Below, piece after piece: positions 43,340-51,553 of a stretch of 57,781 nt of DNA. Under the pieces are notes generated by a model, which was not told the origin of the DNA, did not search any database, and saw nothing but the letters and a program-made list of their open reading frames with translations. The first letter of the stretch is position 1. Each line of letters opens with the position of its first letter. The stretch is from Lachnospiraceae bacterium UBA935. GTDB lineage: Bacteria; Bacillota; Clostridia; Lachnospirales; Lachnospiraceae. Both the position numbers and the translations under genes were made by a program. The stretch covers positions 1-57,781 of the forward strand of contig DBDJ01000041.1 of the NCBI GenBank assembly GCA_002293525.1. Reading direction: 5' to 3'.

Positions 43340-44917
43340 CTAGGTATCTCGCCGACATAGTGAAACTATAGTCTCCACATGCGTCGTATGCGGAAACATA
43401 TCACCCCCCCTCACTCTCTGGAGCTTATAACCCCCTTCGCAGAGAATCTTCAGATCCCTGGATAACGTGGCACTGTCGCAGCTGATATATATGATCCTTT
43501 CCGGTTTCATTTTAACCATAGTTTCCAGACAAGCCTCGTCACATCCCTTCCGGGGCGGATCTACCACGATCACATCCGCGGCAATCCCTTCTCGCTCATA
43601 TTTTTCCGGGAGTACTGCCTCTGCCCTACCTGAGAAAAATTCCACATTTTTGATTCCATTTGCAGCTGCATTTTTTCTGGCGTCTTCCACAGCTTCCGAC
43701 ACGATTTCGATACCGTATACCTGCCCAGCTTTTTCTGCCATAAAAAGTGAAATCGTCCCGATTCCACAGTAAATATCCCAAACAACATCCTTTTTGGTAA
43801 GGGCGGCAAATTCCAGCGCAATACTGTATATTTTTTCTGTTTGCAACGGATTTACCTGATAAAAAGACAGCGGGGAAATCTCAAAAGTAAACCAGCTGCC
43901 AGTAAAAGCAAAATCATTTGCCGGGTCTCGCATATAGATTGTATCCCGGATAGTTCCCCTGCCCCATAATTTTCTTATTTCTTTCCCCATGATGACATTG
44001 CTGCGTTCCTGATTCACGCTTATTAGTATGCTACTCATACCCTTCATGGCCTTTAAGACATCAATCAACGCTTGCTGGCGAGGCAGTTCCTTGCCGTTGA
44101 TAACCAAACAGACCATAATTTCTCCGCTGCTGAATCCGCTGCGGATCAAAATATGGCGGACCAGGCCGGTACCGTCTTTTTCATTATACGCTCTGATGCC
44201 ATGATTTTGCATATACTTTAGGATGGCTTCCAGGATTTCCTTATTTTCTTTCACACCCAGATAACAATCCGTATTAGCGATAATGCTATGAGTCCTTCCG
44301 GCATAAAAACCGGTTATCAATTTACCTTCTTTATCATATCCCACCGGAAACTGCGCTTTATTCCGGTACCTGAATATGCCTGCTTCCTTACCCACTGCCA
44401 TTGCTTTGACAGATTCTGGCGCCCTGCCCTCCATAATTTCTATGACAGGTTCTATCTCCCCGTCCCTCGTAATTTCTATGACAGGTTCTATCCCTCCGCC
44501 CTCCGTCATTTCTATGATAGGCTCCATCACCCTGTCCACTGTCATTCCTATGATAGGCTCCATCACCCTGTCCACTTCCTGCGGAGCAAAACCGCCGATA
44601 CGGATCAGATTGTTTCTGATCAGGTTCTGTTTATATTCCAGCTGTTTCTCATAATGCATTGCCTGAAGCCGGCAGCCTCCGCACTCCTTATGAAAAGCAC
44701 ATCTGGGCGCAACGCGAAAAGAAGAAGGTGTTACCACCTTCTTTAGTTTTGCATAAGCATAATTCTTATGGATTTTCATAATAGAGGCTTCAACCACATC
44801 ACCGATTATAGCATCCTTAATGAACAAAGTATATCCTGCCGCCTTACCGATACCTTCTCCCTCATGCCCCATATCCTCTATCAGAACTTGCACAATATCA
44901 TTTTTCTTAAAATCCAT
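43340..44917 (-). CDS. rlmCD: 23S rRNA (uracil-C5)-methyltransferase, RlmCD/RumA type
   Basis: Methylates uracils in 23S rRNA. TRAM domain at the N-terminus (VLIEDMGHEGEGIGK), Fe-S cysteines in PRCAFHKECGGC (Cys73, 79, 82) and TDCYLG, the SAM fold DVVWDIYCGIGTISLFMA, VDPPRKGCDE and the catalytic YISCDSATLSRDL. At 525 residues it exceeds the usual 450-460; residues 115-174 are five copies of a 12-residue repeat inserted in the domain between the Fe-S ligands. Repeats keep the frame, so the enzyme is presumably active with a variable loop. Confidence 0.93.
   Translation of the reverse strand: MDFKKNDIVQVLIEDMGHEGEGIGKAAGYTLFIKDAIIGDVVEASIMKIHKNYAYAKLKKVVTPSSFRVAPRCAFHKECGGCRLQAMHYEKQLEYKQNLIRNNLIRIGGFAPQEVDRVMEPIIGMTVDRVMEPIIEMTEGGGIEPVIEITRDGEIEPVIEIMEGRAPESVKAMAVGKEAGIFRYRNKAQFPVGYDKEGKLITGFYAGRTHSIIANTDCYLGVKENKEILEAILKYMQNHGIRAYNEKDGTGLVRHILIRSGFSSGEIMVCLVINGKELPRQQALIDVLKAMKGMSSILISVNQERSNVIMGKEIRKLWGRGTIRDTIYMRDPANDFAFTGSWFTFEISPLSFYQVNPLQTEKIYSIALEFAALTKKDVVWDIYCGIGTISLFMAEKAGQVYGIEIVSEAVEDARKNAAANGIKNVEFFSGRAEAVLPEKYEREGIAADVIVVDPPRKGCDEACLETMVKMKPERIIYISCDSATLSRDLKILCEGGYKLQRVRGGDMFPHTTHVETIVSLCRRDT
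44396..44575. repeat. 36-bp in-frame minisatellite inside rlmCD, five copies
   Basis: Five consecutive 36-base units encode VDRVMEPIIGMT, VDRVMEPIIEMT, EGGGIEPVIEIT, RDGEIEPVIEIM and EGRAPESVKAMA. The first two differ by one residue, the last is most diverged, a gradient expected from recent tandem expansion at one end. Confidence 0.92.
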
Positions 44918-45018
44918 TCTGCAACTACCTTCAAATATATTTCTTCCCTCTTTTATCTTTTCTTTTCAAATCATCCTATAAAACTTAAAGATATCTTTAC
45001 AACATTATCTTTTCAGTA

Positions 45019-45972
45019 TTATCTTCCATCCTCACACTTCGTTACCTTCAAATTGGACTCAAATAAGCGATTATACCCCAGCCAGCCCGTCTCTGCTGTG
45101 TTTTCCAGCAGCTCTGTAAATGTTTGCAGCTTGGCATCGGTGTTGTCGGCAAAATTAAGTGCGACGGCTTCAATAAGAGCCGGTTTTTTAGGCGAGCCAT
45201 ATTCGTATTCGCCGTGATGAGCCAGGATACAATGTTTCAGCTCTGCTTCCAACAGCGCCGGAAACCCGTCAATCTTCCGGATCCGCTCTGCAATCATCTC
45301 ACATCCGATCACAATATGCCCGACAAACTGTCCTTCATCCGTGTAATCATTCAAAGGGAAAAGCGACAGTTCCTTTGTCTTGCCGATATCATGGCAAAGT
45401 GCCGCGCTGATCAGCAGGTCACGCTTTAATACAGAGTATACGCCGCAATAATAGTCACACATCCGGACTACGGCCAGCGTATGCTGCAACAGGCCCCCAA
45501 CAAAACCGTGATGTATACTTTTGGCAGCGGATGACTTCTTAAATACCCTAGCAAAGTCCTCATCCCGTAAAAAAATATCTTCCATCAACATCTTCAGATA
45601 GCGGTTGTTTAGGCCGCCAATATAGCCTGTAAGCTCTCTATACATGTCTTCGATGTCATATCGACTTACGGGAAGATAATCGACAGGGTTATATTCCTCC
45701 TCACGACACTGGCGTATCCTTTTGACATTTACCTGCAAAGCACCTTGAAAACTGACGATCTCGCCGTATACCTCGATGTAATCCAAAGTGTCAAATTCGC
45801 CAATGCCGGCATTGTTAGGATCCCATATCTTTGCGTCCAAGGTTCCGGTTTTATCCTGAAGTATTACATTTTCATAAGGTTTTCCGTTTTTCGTTACGGC
45901 TGAAGCTTTATACTTGCACAAGTAAATATCAAAAACTTTGTCCCCGTCGCTATAGTCCTTTATGTACTTCAT
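45019..45972 (-). CDS. yhaM: 3'-5' exoribonuclease YhaM family
   Basis: OB-fold plus HD-domain nuclease that trims RNA and single-stranded DNA 3' ends. N-terminal OB region (FDIYLCKYKASAVTKNGKPY, LQDKTGTLDAKIWD, VYGEIVSFQGALQVNVKRI), then the HD metal site: SIHHGFVGGLLQHTLAVV, AALCHDIGKTKEL and HCILAHHGEYEYGSPKKP. 317 residues, full length. GGAG lies before the ATG. Downstream of the HtrA-like gene on the same strand with a 105-bp gap. Confidence 0.94.
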   Translation of the reverse strand: MKYIKDYSDGDKVFDIYLCKYKASAVTKNGKPYENVILQDKTGTLDAKIWDPNNAGIGEFDTLDYIEVYGEIVSFQGALQVNVKRIRQCREEEYNPVDYLPVSRYDIEDMYRELTGYIGGLNNRYLKMLMEDIFLRDEDFARVFKKSSAAKSIHHGFVGGLLQHTLAVVRMCDYYCGVYSVLKRDLLISAALCHDIGKTKELSLFPLNDYTDEGQFVGHIVIGCEMIAERIRKIDGFPALLEAELKHCILAHHGEYEYGSPKKPALIEAVALNFADNTDAKLQTFTELLENTAETGWLGYNRLFESNLKVTKCEDGR

Positions 45973-46047
45973 CTTGACTCGCTCCTATTTCTTTCATTAA
46001 TTCCCTTAGACCAGACCTTATCAAACTGATCTCCGCCCTATGATCAC

Positions 46048-46083
46048 GTTCAATTCGGTATGTTCAATCCGGTACGTTCATTC
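46048..46083. repeat. 14-bp tandem repeat spanning the htrA-like stop codon
   Basis: GTTCAATTCGGTAT, GTTCAATCCGGTAC, then a partial GTTCATTC. The partial copy includes the stop codon (46078-46080) and last codon of the protease-like gene. Confidence 0.75.
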
Positions 46084-47427
46084 ACTGTGACCAAGCACCA
46101 CTTCCAGCTCGATCTCGCGGTACCCTTCCGGTGCCTGCCTCATTACCGTCATCAGGATGGTCTGTTCCGGCTGATGTTTAAAAAGGGCATTTACATAATC
46201 TTTGAAACCGGTTATTTCCTCACCTTCAATATCTACAATCACGTCACCGCTCTGGATTCCCGCACTCAGAGCCGATGAATCCATCTCTGTCTCCCTGACA
46301 TAAGCTCCCAGCGGAACACCCTGCATTTCATGGACTTCCGAGGGAACGTCTGTGCCATAGATACCTAGATAGGCTTTCTCCGAATCATTACACATGCTAC
46401 GGATCAGTGGTGCCAATTCAGATATGCCAATAGTACTGACTATATTTTCTATCCCCTCACTATTATAGCTATTGTCGATGATCCCCAATACCTGCCCACG
46501 CAGGTTGATAAAAATACCCTCGGCACTGCTGCTGCCATAGATGTCACTCGTAACCAGCTTATAGGAAGCATCGGCAAGAGGCAGCGTCCCGGTCGTAGAA
46601 GTGATAAAGCCATAGCATATGGATTCTTCGTTTCCGACGATTCTACCGATGGCAATGATCGGTGTTCCGATGATATTCACTGTCGAAGAATTGCCCAGCT
46701 CTATGACTTTTATCTGATTTCTGGTTTCTTCGCTCATAATATGCTTAGATACAGAAATTATAGTAAGGCCGACATCGCGGTTGCTCCTTCTGATTCCTGC
46801 CGGATACTGCTTACCGTCAATAAAAGTTACCATGATGGATTCCGCATCCTCAATCGCCGACGTATCTACAAGGATATGATATTCAATGCCGTTGTCAAAT
46901 ACTATTGTTCCGGATGTCTGGTTAACGGTATCATAAACATTATTGAACCCGTCCACCTCTGATGTCACCCCCGATACCGTAACGATCGCCTTTCTTGCTT
47001 CTCTGGCGATTCCCATCATGGCATTGTTCATGGAGACATATTCTTCTGTCCCTGCTCTTTGCTGTTCCAGCTGTTTCGCTACTATTTCCACTATGTGGCT
47101 ATCGTCCATTATTACGGAGTCCGTCTCGGGATTCTCCGCCTGCATCTGCGTCTCATCCACAATCATATCTTCCGGAAGAATCTCTTCTTCAATCACTTCA
47201 TCAGGAACCGGAAACTCCCTTACCACAACCTCCTCTTCTGGATAAAGCCGATTGCTGATAACGGGTTCCAGGAGCAAAAAGGTAAGGCAGGCAATCAATC
47301 CGAATAATACCGCCATAATAGCTGTAATCAGCGTTCTTCTTAATAGCTTCTTTCGATTAAGAGGCCGTTGCTTAATTCTTTCCTTCAAAAAATCAGAATC
47401 TTGATTCCCGCTGTTTTCCTCTTTCAT
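46078..47427 (-). CDS. HtrA/DegP-like protein with PDZ domain, catalytic triad lost
   Basis: 449 residues. One transmembrane anchor (about 28-56), an acidic linker (EEEVVVREFPVPDEVIEEE), a trypsin-like domain and a C-terminal PDZ domain (GAYVRETEMDSSALSAG, IQSGDVIVDIEGEEITGF). Aligning by eye with HtrA, the His position in NAHV reads DTSA, and the GNSGGP serine loop reads SSAEGI in front of FINLRGQVLGI; only the Asp-like RDVGL remains. It should therefore be a pseudoprotease, perhaps a membrane-bound peptide or partner-binding protein. ATG 47427 has AAGGG upstream. It follows degV by 15 bp. Confidence 0.85.
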   Translation of the reverse strand: MKEENSGNQDSDFLKERIKQRPLNRKKLLRRTLITAIMAVLFGLIACLTFLLLEPVISNRLYPEEEVVVREFPVPDEVIEEEILPEDMIVDETQMQAENPETDSVIMDDSHIVEIVAKQLEQQRAGTEEYVSMNNAMMGIAREARKAIVTVSGVTSEVDGFNNVYDTVNQTSGTIVFDNGIEYHILVDTSAIEDAESIMVTFIDGKQYPAGIRRSNRDVGLTIISVSKHIMSEETRNQIKVIELGNSSTVNIIGTPIIAIGRIVGNEESICYGFITSTTGTLPLADASYKLVTSDIYGSSSAEGIFINLRGQVLGIIDNSYNSEGIENIVSTIGISELAPLIRSMCNDSEKAYLGIYGTDVPSEVHEMQGVPLGAYVRETEMDSSALSAGIQSGDVIVDIEGEEITGFKDYVNALFKHQPEQTILMTVMRQAPEGYREIELEVVLGHSE

Positions 47428-47442
47428 CAATTACCCTTTCCG

Positions 47443-48312
47443 TTAACGGTATTCGCCTAAGAAAACCACACCCAGCAGCCCCGGGCCGGAATGTGCTCCG
47501 ATACTGGGGCCTACCGGGCGCACAAGAAACTTATCATAACCCAGCGCATCCGTAATAAGCTGTTTCAAATACAAAGCTTCCTCTTCACAGTCTCCATGCA
47601 AGATACCAATGGCAATCTGTTTGTCTTTCCATTCGCCCAAACGCTCTGATAGGTTGTCCACTAGGACAGTCATCGATTTTTTCCTGCCCCTTGTTTTTGA
47701 TAAAGCAACCAGGCCGCCTTCGTCATTAATATGCAGGATGGGTTTGACACCAATCAATGTCCCGACAAACGCGGAAGTTTTGGAAAGGCGTCCGCCGCGA
47801 TACAGATGATTTAAGTCATCCACCGTAAAATGCGCACATATATGCGGAATTAATCCTTCTATTATATCTTTCGTCTCGTCAATGCTTTTACCTTCTTTTT
47901 TTAACTCCAAAGCCTTCATGATCATCATCATTTCACCCGCTGAAGCGGAAAGGGTATCTAATACTACAATCTTGGATTTCGGATACTTTTCCATAATCTC
48001 TTCTGATTTTACCACGACATTACTGCAGCCGCCGCTCAATTTGGATGAAAAGCTGATATGTAAAATATCCTTTTTTTCTTTGACAAGGCTGGTGAATTTT
48101 TCTTCAATTACAACCGGGTTGCTTGCCATAGTTCCCGCTTTTTTCCCTGCCCGCATAGCATCATAGAATTCTTTGATCGTAAGCTCCTTGTCCTCTCCAT
48201 ATATTTCATCCTCAATCGAATAGTAGTGGGGAATCACGCAAATATCATGCTCCAAAATAAACTCTTCTGGTAAGTCGGCATTGCTTTCCGTAGATATAAT
48301 AAATTCTCGCAT
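47443..48312 (-). CDS. DegV family fatty-acid-binding protein
   Basis: DegV/FakB-like proteins bind a fatty acid and can present it to the FakA kinase. Seen: the N-terminal strand IISTESNADLPEEF, the MASNPVVIEEKF ligand-loop region (TxxSxP type), ISFSSKLSGGCSNVV, DDLNHLYRGGRLSKTSAFVGTLIGVKPIL-type central motif (split here as GGRLSKTSAFVGTLIGVKPI), and the C-terminal GPSIGAHSGPGLLGVVFLG. 289 residues. No fakA gene is nearby. Confidence 0.93.
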   Translation of the reverse strand: MREFIISTESNADLPEEFILEHDICVIPHYYSIEDEIYGEDKELTIKEFYDAMRAGKKAGTMASNPVVIEEKFTSLVKEKKDILHISFSSKLSGGCSNVVVKSEEIMEKYPKSKIVVLDTLSASAGEMMMIMKALELKKEGKSIDETKDIIEGLIPHICAHFTVDDLNHLYRGGRLSKTSAFVGTLIGVKPILHINDEGGLVALSKTRGRKKSMTVLVDNLSERLGEWKDKQIAIGILHGDCEEEALYLKQLITDALGYDKFLVRPVGPSIGAHSGPGLLGVVFLGEYR

Positions 48313-48473
48313 TAGATCTCCTTTCTATTTTAAAAGTATATTTTCAATATTTTATTATACCCTATTTTTAATGTGGCTTCAATTGAAAAATCGTCAAGGA
48401 CGATAAGGTTTCCGACGTTACTGCTACAGGCTCCAGGTTACTGTTTATTCCCTAATGTTTATAGGACGGGGGG

Positions 48474-48517
48474 AGGGCTTGGGGGCCGGAGGGCTGGACG
48501 GTCGACCCCCGAGCCTT
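48474..48517. repeat. GC-rich hairpin element related to the 50.2-kb palindrome
   Basis: Arms AGGGCTTGGGGG and CCCCCGAGCCTT (two wobble differences) enclose CCGGAGGGCTGGACGGTCGA. That loop matches CCGGAGGGCTGGGCAGTCGG of the palindrome at 50213 at 17 of 20 positions. It lies in a 262-bp intergenic gap and is far more GC-rich than the TetR/CPBP genes beside it. Confidence 0.65.
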
Positions 48518-48574
48518 GCGACCACCACTTTTTCGTTTGGACTTGATTAGATATTAATTGTCAGTTGAATAAGT

Positions 48575-49333
48575 TTAGACCGACAATTTTTTTAATTTAA
48601 TTAAAGATAACGATATAAGCACCATTATTAATGAGAATATAACCGTGTTCATAGAACTTAGATCCACTGCAAAAACTGTGCCAGCAGCATTTAATGCTGC
48701 GTGAAACAGAACACATAGCCAGATACTTTTAGTCAACGTTCTGATAACTGCAAGACTAAACGAAAAGCTGATTAAAAATACAAAGAATGCCCCAAAATTC
48801 ATATTTTGCTGTGAAGTTCCCACCATAAAAAACAGAGGTACATGCCAAAGCATCCAAATCGCACCAGTAAGTAAAGTTGCAATGCTAAAAGGCAACATCT
48901 TTTCAATGTTTGGCTGTAAAATGTATCTCCAACCAGCTTCCTCCAATCCGCCCTCCATAATAGATGTAAAAGTATACAAAAATAAATACCCCAAAGGCAT
49001 AGCAATCTTAAAATTTTTCGTTAATAACCCTACGCCTATATAACAGAGTAGAAGAACTAGGACAATTAGATAGTATATCGGTTTTTGCTTAATACCAAAT
49101 ACATTTTTCAACCACTCTATAGGCGATACCCCCGCTCTGGTTAGCACAATGAACGAAGCAATCGTAGTAGATGCTCCGCCAAATATGTATATCGGATAAA
49201 ACATAGTGGAATTATTTTTTAAATAGCCGTATTGTTGTGCTATACAAATACCGCCCCACGTAAACCCCATTAATGCAAATGTTATCAACAGATAAGATAA
49301 TGTAATTTTTTTAGTTTGTTCTTGTTGTGTCAT
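48575..49333 (-). CDS. CPBP family intramembrane metalloprotease
   Basis: 252-residue polytopic protein (about seven or eight helices) of the CAAX protease/bacteriocin-processing (Abi) family. Active-site motifs: EEAGWR (EExxxR), WHVPLFFM and the FHAALN motif in the last third. Members process or protect against peptides or prenylated proteins; some confer bacteriocin self-immunity. ATG 49333 overlaps the TetR stop as ATGA, implying translational coupling. The codon use is notably A/T-rich compared with flanking genes, suggesting acquisition. Confidence 0.9.
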   Translation of the reverse strand: MTQQEQTKKITLSYLLITFALMGFTWGGICIAQQYGYLKNNSTMFYPIYIFGGASTTIASFIVLTRAGVSPIEWLKNVFGIKQKPIYYLIVLVLLLCYIGVGLLTKNFKIAMPLGYLFLYTFTSIMEGGLEEAGWRYILQPNIEKMLPFSIATLLTGAIWMLWHVPLFFMVGTSQQNMNFGAFFVFLISFSFSLAVIRTLTKSIWLCVLFHAALNAAGTVFAVDLSSMNTVIFSLIMVLISLSLIKLKKLSV

Positions 49334-49926
49334 CCTTTTCTCCCACTGGAAAACAAGGTTAATATCGTTTCTATCTTGTCTTCCCACTTTTCATCGTAAG
49401 TTGTATTTTTCATTGTTGTTATAGATGCAAGACCATGTACCAAAGCAAACATAGCTATAATAATATCATTCATTTTTTCATAAGAAATCCCTGTTGGTGT
49501 TAGTGCTTGAATAGCAGTTTGACGATATATTTCATACGGTTTGTAATTATTTGTAGGATCTGCATTATATGAAAAATCAACCATGATTTCCGTTCGAGAA
49601 AACAGAAATGAAAAGTAATGTGGATTATCCATAAAGAATATCACATAGGCTTTCCCTAAATATGTAAGTATTTCTTCTTTTCTTGAACATGTTTCTATTA
49701 CATGCATTAGCGCTTTTGAAAATTCAAAAGCAACATGTTCTTGCATGGCATTTATCAAATCGTCTTTGTTCTTAAAATGTGCATATGGTGCAGCGTGACT
49801 AACGCCGCAGGCAGAAGCAACTTTTCTCAATGATAGGTTGGCATCTCCTTCCAAACTTATAATTTTAATGCCCATTTCAATTAGCGACTCTCTTAAATTT
49901 CCGTGATGATATGACTTGGTATCCAA
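49330..49926 (-). CDS. TetR/AcrR family transcriptional regulator
   Basis: 198 residues. N-terminal helix-turn-helix (SYHHGNLRESLIEMGIKII, LSLRKVASACGVSHAAPYAHF), then a WHG-type ligand domain (YFSFLFSRTEI, MFALVHGLASI). TTG at 49926 is preferred as start, with AAGGAG eight bases upstream; the frame opens at another TTG at 49944 that would precede the ribosome binding site. Probably autoregulates and controls the coupled CPBP gene. Confidence 0.9.
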   Translation of the reverse strand: MDTKSYHHGNLRESLIEMGIKIISLEGDANLSLRKVASACGVSHAAPYAHFKNKDDLINAMQEHVAFEFSKALMHVIETCSRKEEILTYLGKAYVIFFMDNPHYFSFLFSRTEIMVDFSYNADPTNNYKPYEIYRQTAIQALTPTGISYEKMNDIIIAMFALVHGLASITTMKNTTYDEKWEDKIETILTLFSSGRKG

Positions 49927-49944
49927 ATTAAATTCTCCTTTCAA

Positions 49945-49991
49945 TCTTGACGCTGTCTATATTATACCTCACAATCTTTTCGCTGTCAAGA
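49945..49991. promoter_or_regulatory. promoter and putative TetR operator
   Basis: Minus strand TTGACA (49984-49989), 17 bases, TATAAT (49961-49966): full consensus. The promoter is framed by inverted arms TCTTGAC (49945-49951) and GTCAAGA (49985-49991), and CGCTGTC occurs twice 30 bases apart, plausible sites for the adjacent regulator. Confidence 0.75.
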
Positions 49992-50212
49992 TGGGCTTGA
50001 CAATGCCACTCACATCTGAAGGTAAGGATTCCTCTGTAAAAGAATGACCTTACATAGAGGGTAATGGAAAGCATGGTGTCGAAAGGAAGCTTCTGGGGCC
50101 TGAAAAATCTTGAATGTATATTTAAGGTGATTTGCCACATATTTGTATAATCGTCAATCTCTTTAAAGAAAATTAAAAGTTCAAAAGGGTCAGGAAAAGT
50201 AGTGGCTTGAAG

Positions 50213-50393
50213 GCGCGGGAACCGGAGGGCTGGGCAGTCGGTTTTCTCGGCGGACGCTTTAAGTGCCAACGCAGAGGAAACCAATTCAAGTGGAGCCCCT
50301 CTGGGCGAGACTTGAATGCTATGGGTTCCTCGGAGTGCTTTAAACGCCGCGTCCAGAGAGAAATCCGACTGCCCAGCCCTCCGGTTCCCGCGC
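50213..50393. repeat. 181-bp palindromic element, perfect 29-bp outer stem
   Basis: Arm 50213-50241 is the exact reverse complement of 50365-50393 (GCGCGGGAACCGGAGGGCTG and so on). Pairing continues inward with interruptions (TTTAA/TTTAA, GAGGAA/TTCCTC) to a terminal hairpin ATTCAAGT / ACTTGAAT at 50284-50317 enclosing a further GGAGCCCC/GGGCGAG stem. Both strands would fold almost end to end. No gene is in the 49992-50541 gap apart from this. It could be a non-autonomous repeat element or a structured RNA; the near-perfect symmetry argues for a palindromic DNA element. Confidence 0.8.
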
Positions 50394-50541
50394 TCCCCCG
50401 CTACTCATCACAGTAACGGCTTCAATCGAGGTTTCTGCTTAGGTTTTAGCTCAAAAGCCAAGAGCCTTGTATAAAACGAAAATTGATGTTAGAATTAGTC
50501 TAATAGTCAAGTAATGTAGAAGCGAATCACGCGAGGATTAT

Positions 50542-51510
50542 ATGAACTATATTGTTTTGGATCTGGAGTGGAATCAAAGTCATACAGGCGACCATTCGGA
50601 AGTAAAAGAGCTTCCGTTTGAAATTATTGATTTAGGTGCCATTAAACTAAATCAAGAGATGAACATGCTGGATGAATTCAATCAGCTGATCAGGCCTAGT
50701 GTATATGCCAAAATGCACCACGTAACCAGTAAAATCATCCATCTGCATATGAAAGACCTGATGAAAGGCAAGCCTTTTGAACAGGTTATGAGAGAATTCT
50801 TAGATTGGTGCGGAAACGATACGGTTTTTTGTACATGGGGTTCTATGGATCTGACGGAGATCCAGCGGAACATGCGGTATTACGGGATGAAGCCGTTAAG
50901 TGACCAGCCGATTTGCTATCTGGACGTACAGAAATTATTCAGTATCGCCTATGAAGACAGAAAAAGCCGGCGTTCGTTGGAATATGCCATAGATTTCTTG
51001 AACCTGCCCAAGGACATTCCTTTTCATCGGGCTTTCAGTGATGCTTATTATACCGCGAAGATCCTGGCCACTATAGATCCGGCTGTACTGAAGAACTACT
51101 CTTATGATACTTATAACTTACCGAAAACCCGAGATGAAGAGATTCATGTTGACTTTGATACTTACCATAAATATATATCGGTGGAATTTGCCGATAAGTC
51201 TGCTGCTTTGGCGGATCGAGAGGTACTCAGTACCCGCTGCTATCTCTGCCCGGGAAAAAAGAATCTCAAAAGAAAAGTGCGCTGGTTTTCCAATAACGGA
51301 AAGCATTATTACAGTGTTTCTTTATGCCCCGTTCATGGTTACATGAAGTCTAAGATTCGGATCAAGAAAACCGAAACCGACGGTACTTATGTGGTTAAGA
51401 CCTCGAAGTTTATTCCCGAGGAGGATTTTCTTGAAATCCAAGGCAAAAAGGGCAGTGTCAAAAAATATCGCAAATCTAAGAAAAAAAATATTATTATTCG
51501 TAATAAATGA
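50542..51510 (+). CDS. DEDDh 3'-5' exonuclease (Eri1/KapD-like)
   Basis: 322 residues. RNase T/Eri1-type exonuclease domain in the N-terminal two thirds: YIVLDLEWNQ (first Asp and Glu), FCTWGSMDLTEIQRN, and FHRAFSDAYYTAKIL (His and Asp). The C-terminal third is a Lys-rich region with CYLCPGKKNL and CPVHGY, a possible zinc-binding element, ending in a basic tail (KKYRKSKKKNIIIRNK) that may bind nucleic acid. AGG lies upstream of the ATG. Substrate (RNA or DNA) not determined. Confidence 0.88.
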   Translation: MNYIVLDLEWNQSHTGDHSEVKELPFEIIDLGAIKLNQEMNMLDEFNQLIRPSVYAKMHHVTSKIIHLHMKDLMKGKPFEQVMREFLDWCGNDTVFCTWGSMDLTEIQRNMRYYGMKPLSDQPICYLDVQKLFSIAYEDRKSRRSLEYAIDFLNLPKDIPFHRAFSDAYYTAKILATIDPAVLKNYSYDTYNLPKTRDEEIHVDFDTYHKYISVEFADKSAALADREVLSTRCYLCPGKKNLKRKVRWFSNNGKHYYSVSLCPVHGYMKSKIRIKKTETDGTYVVKTSKFIPEEDFLEIQGKKGSVKKYRKSKKKNIIIRNK

Positions 51511-51553
51511 TTACTTAAAGGAAAAAGGGGAAAGGGAAATATAATTCCTCCTG

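Noticed and set aside
49928..50284. 118-codon open frame upstream of TetR
   Set aside because: It crosses the promoter and enters the 181-bp palindrome; composition is not protein-like.
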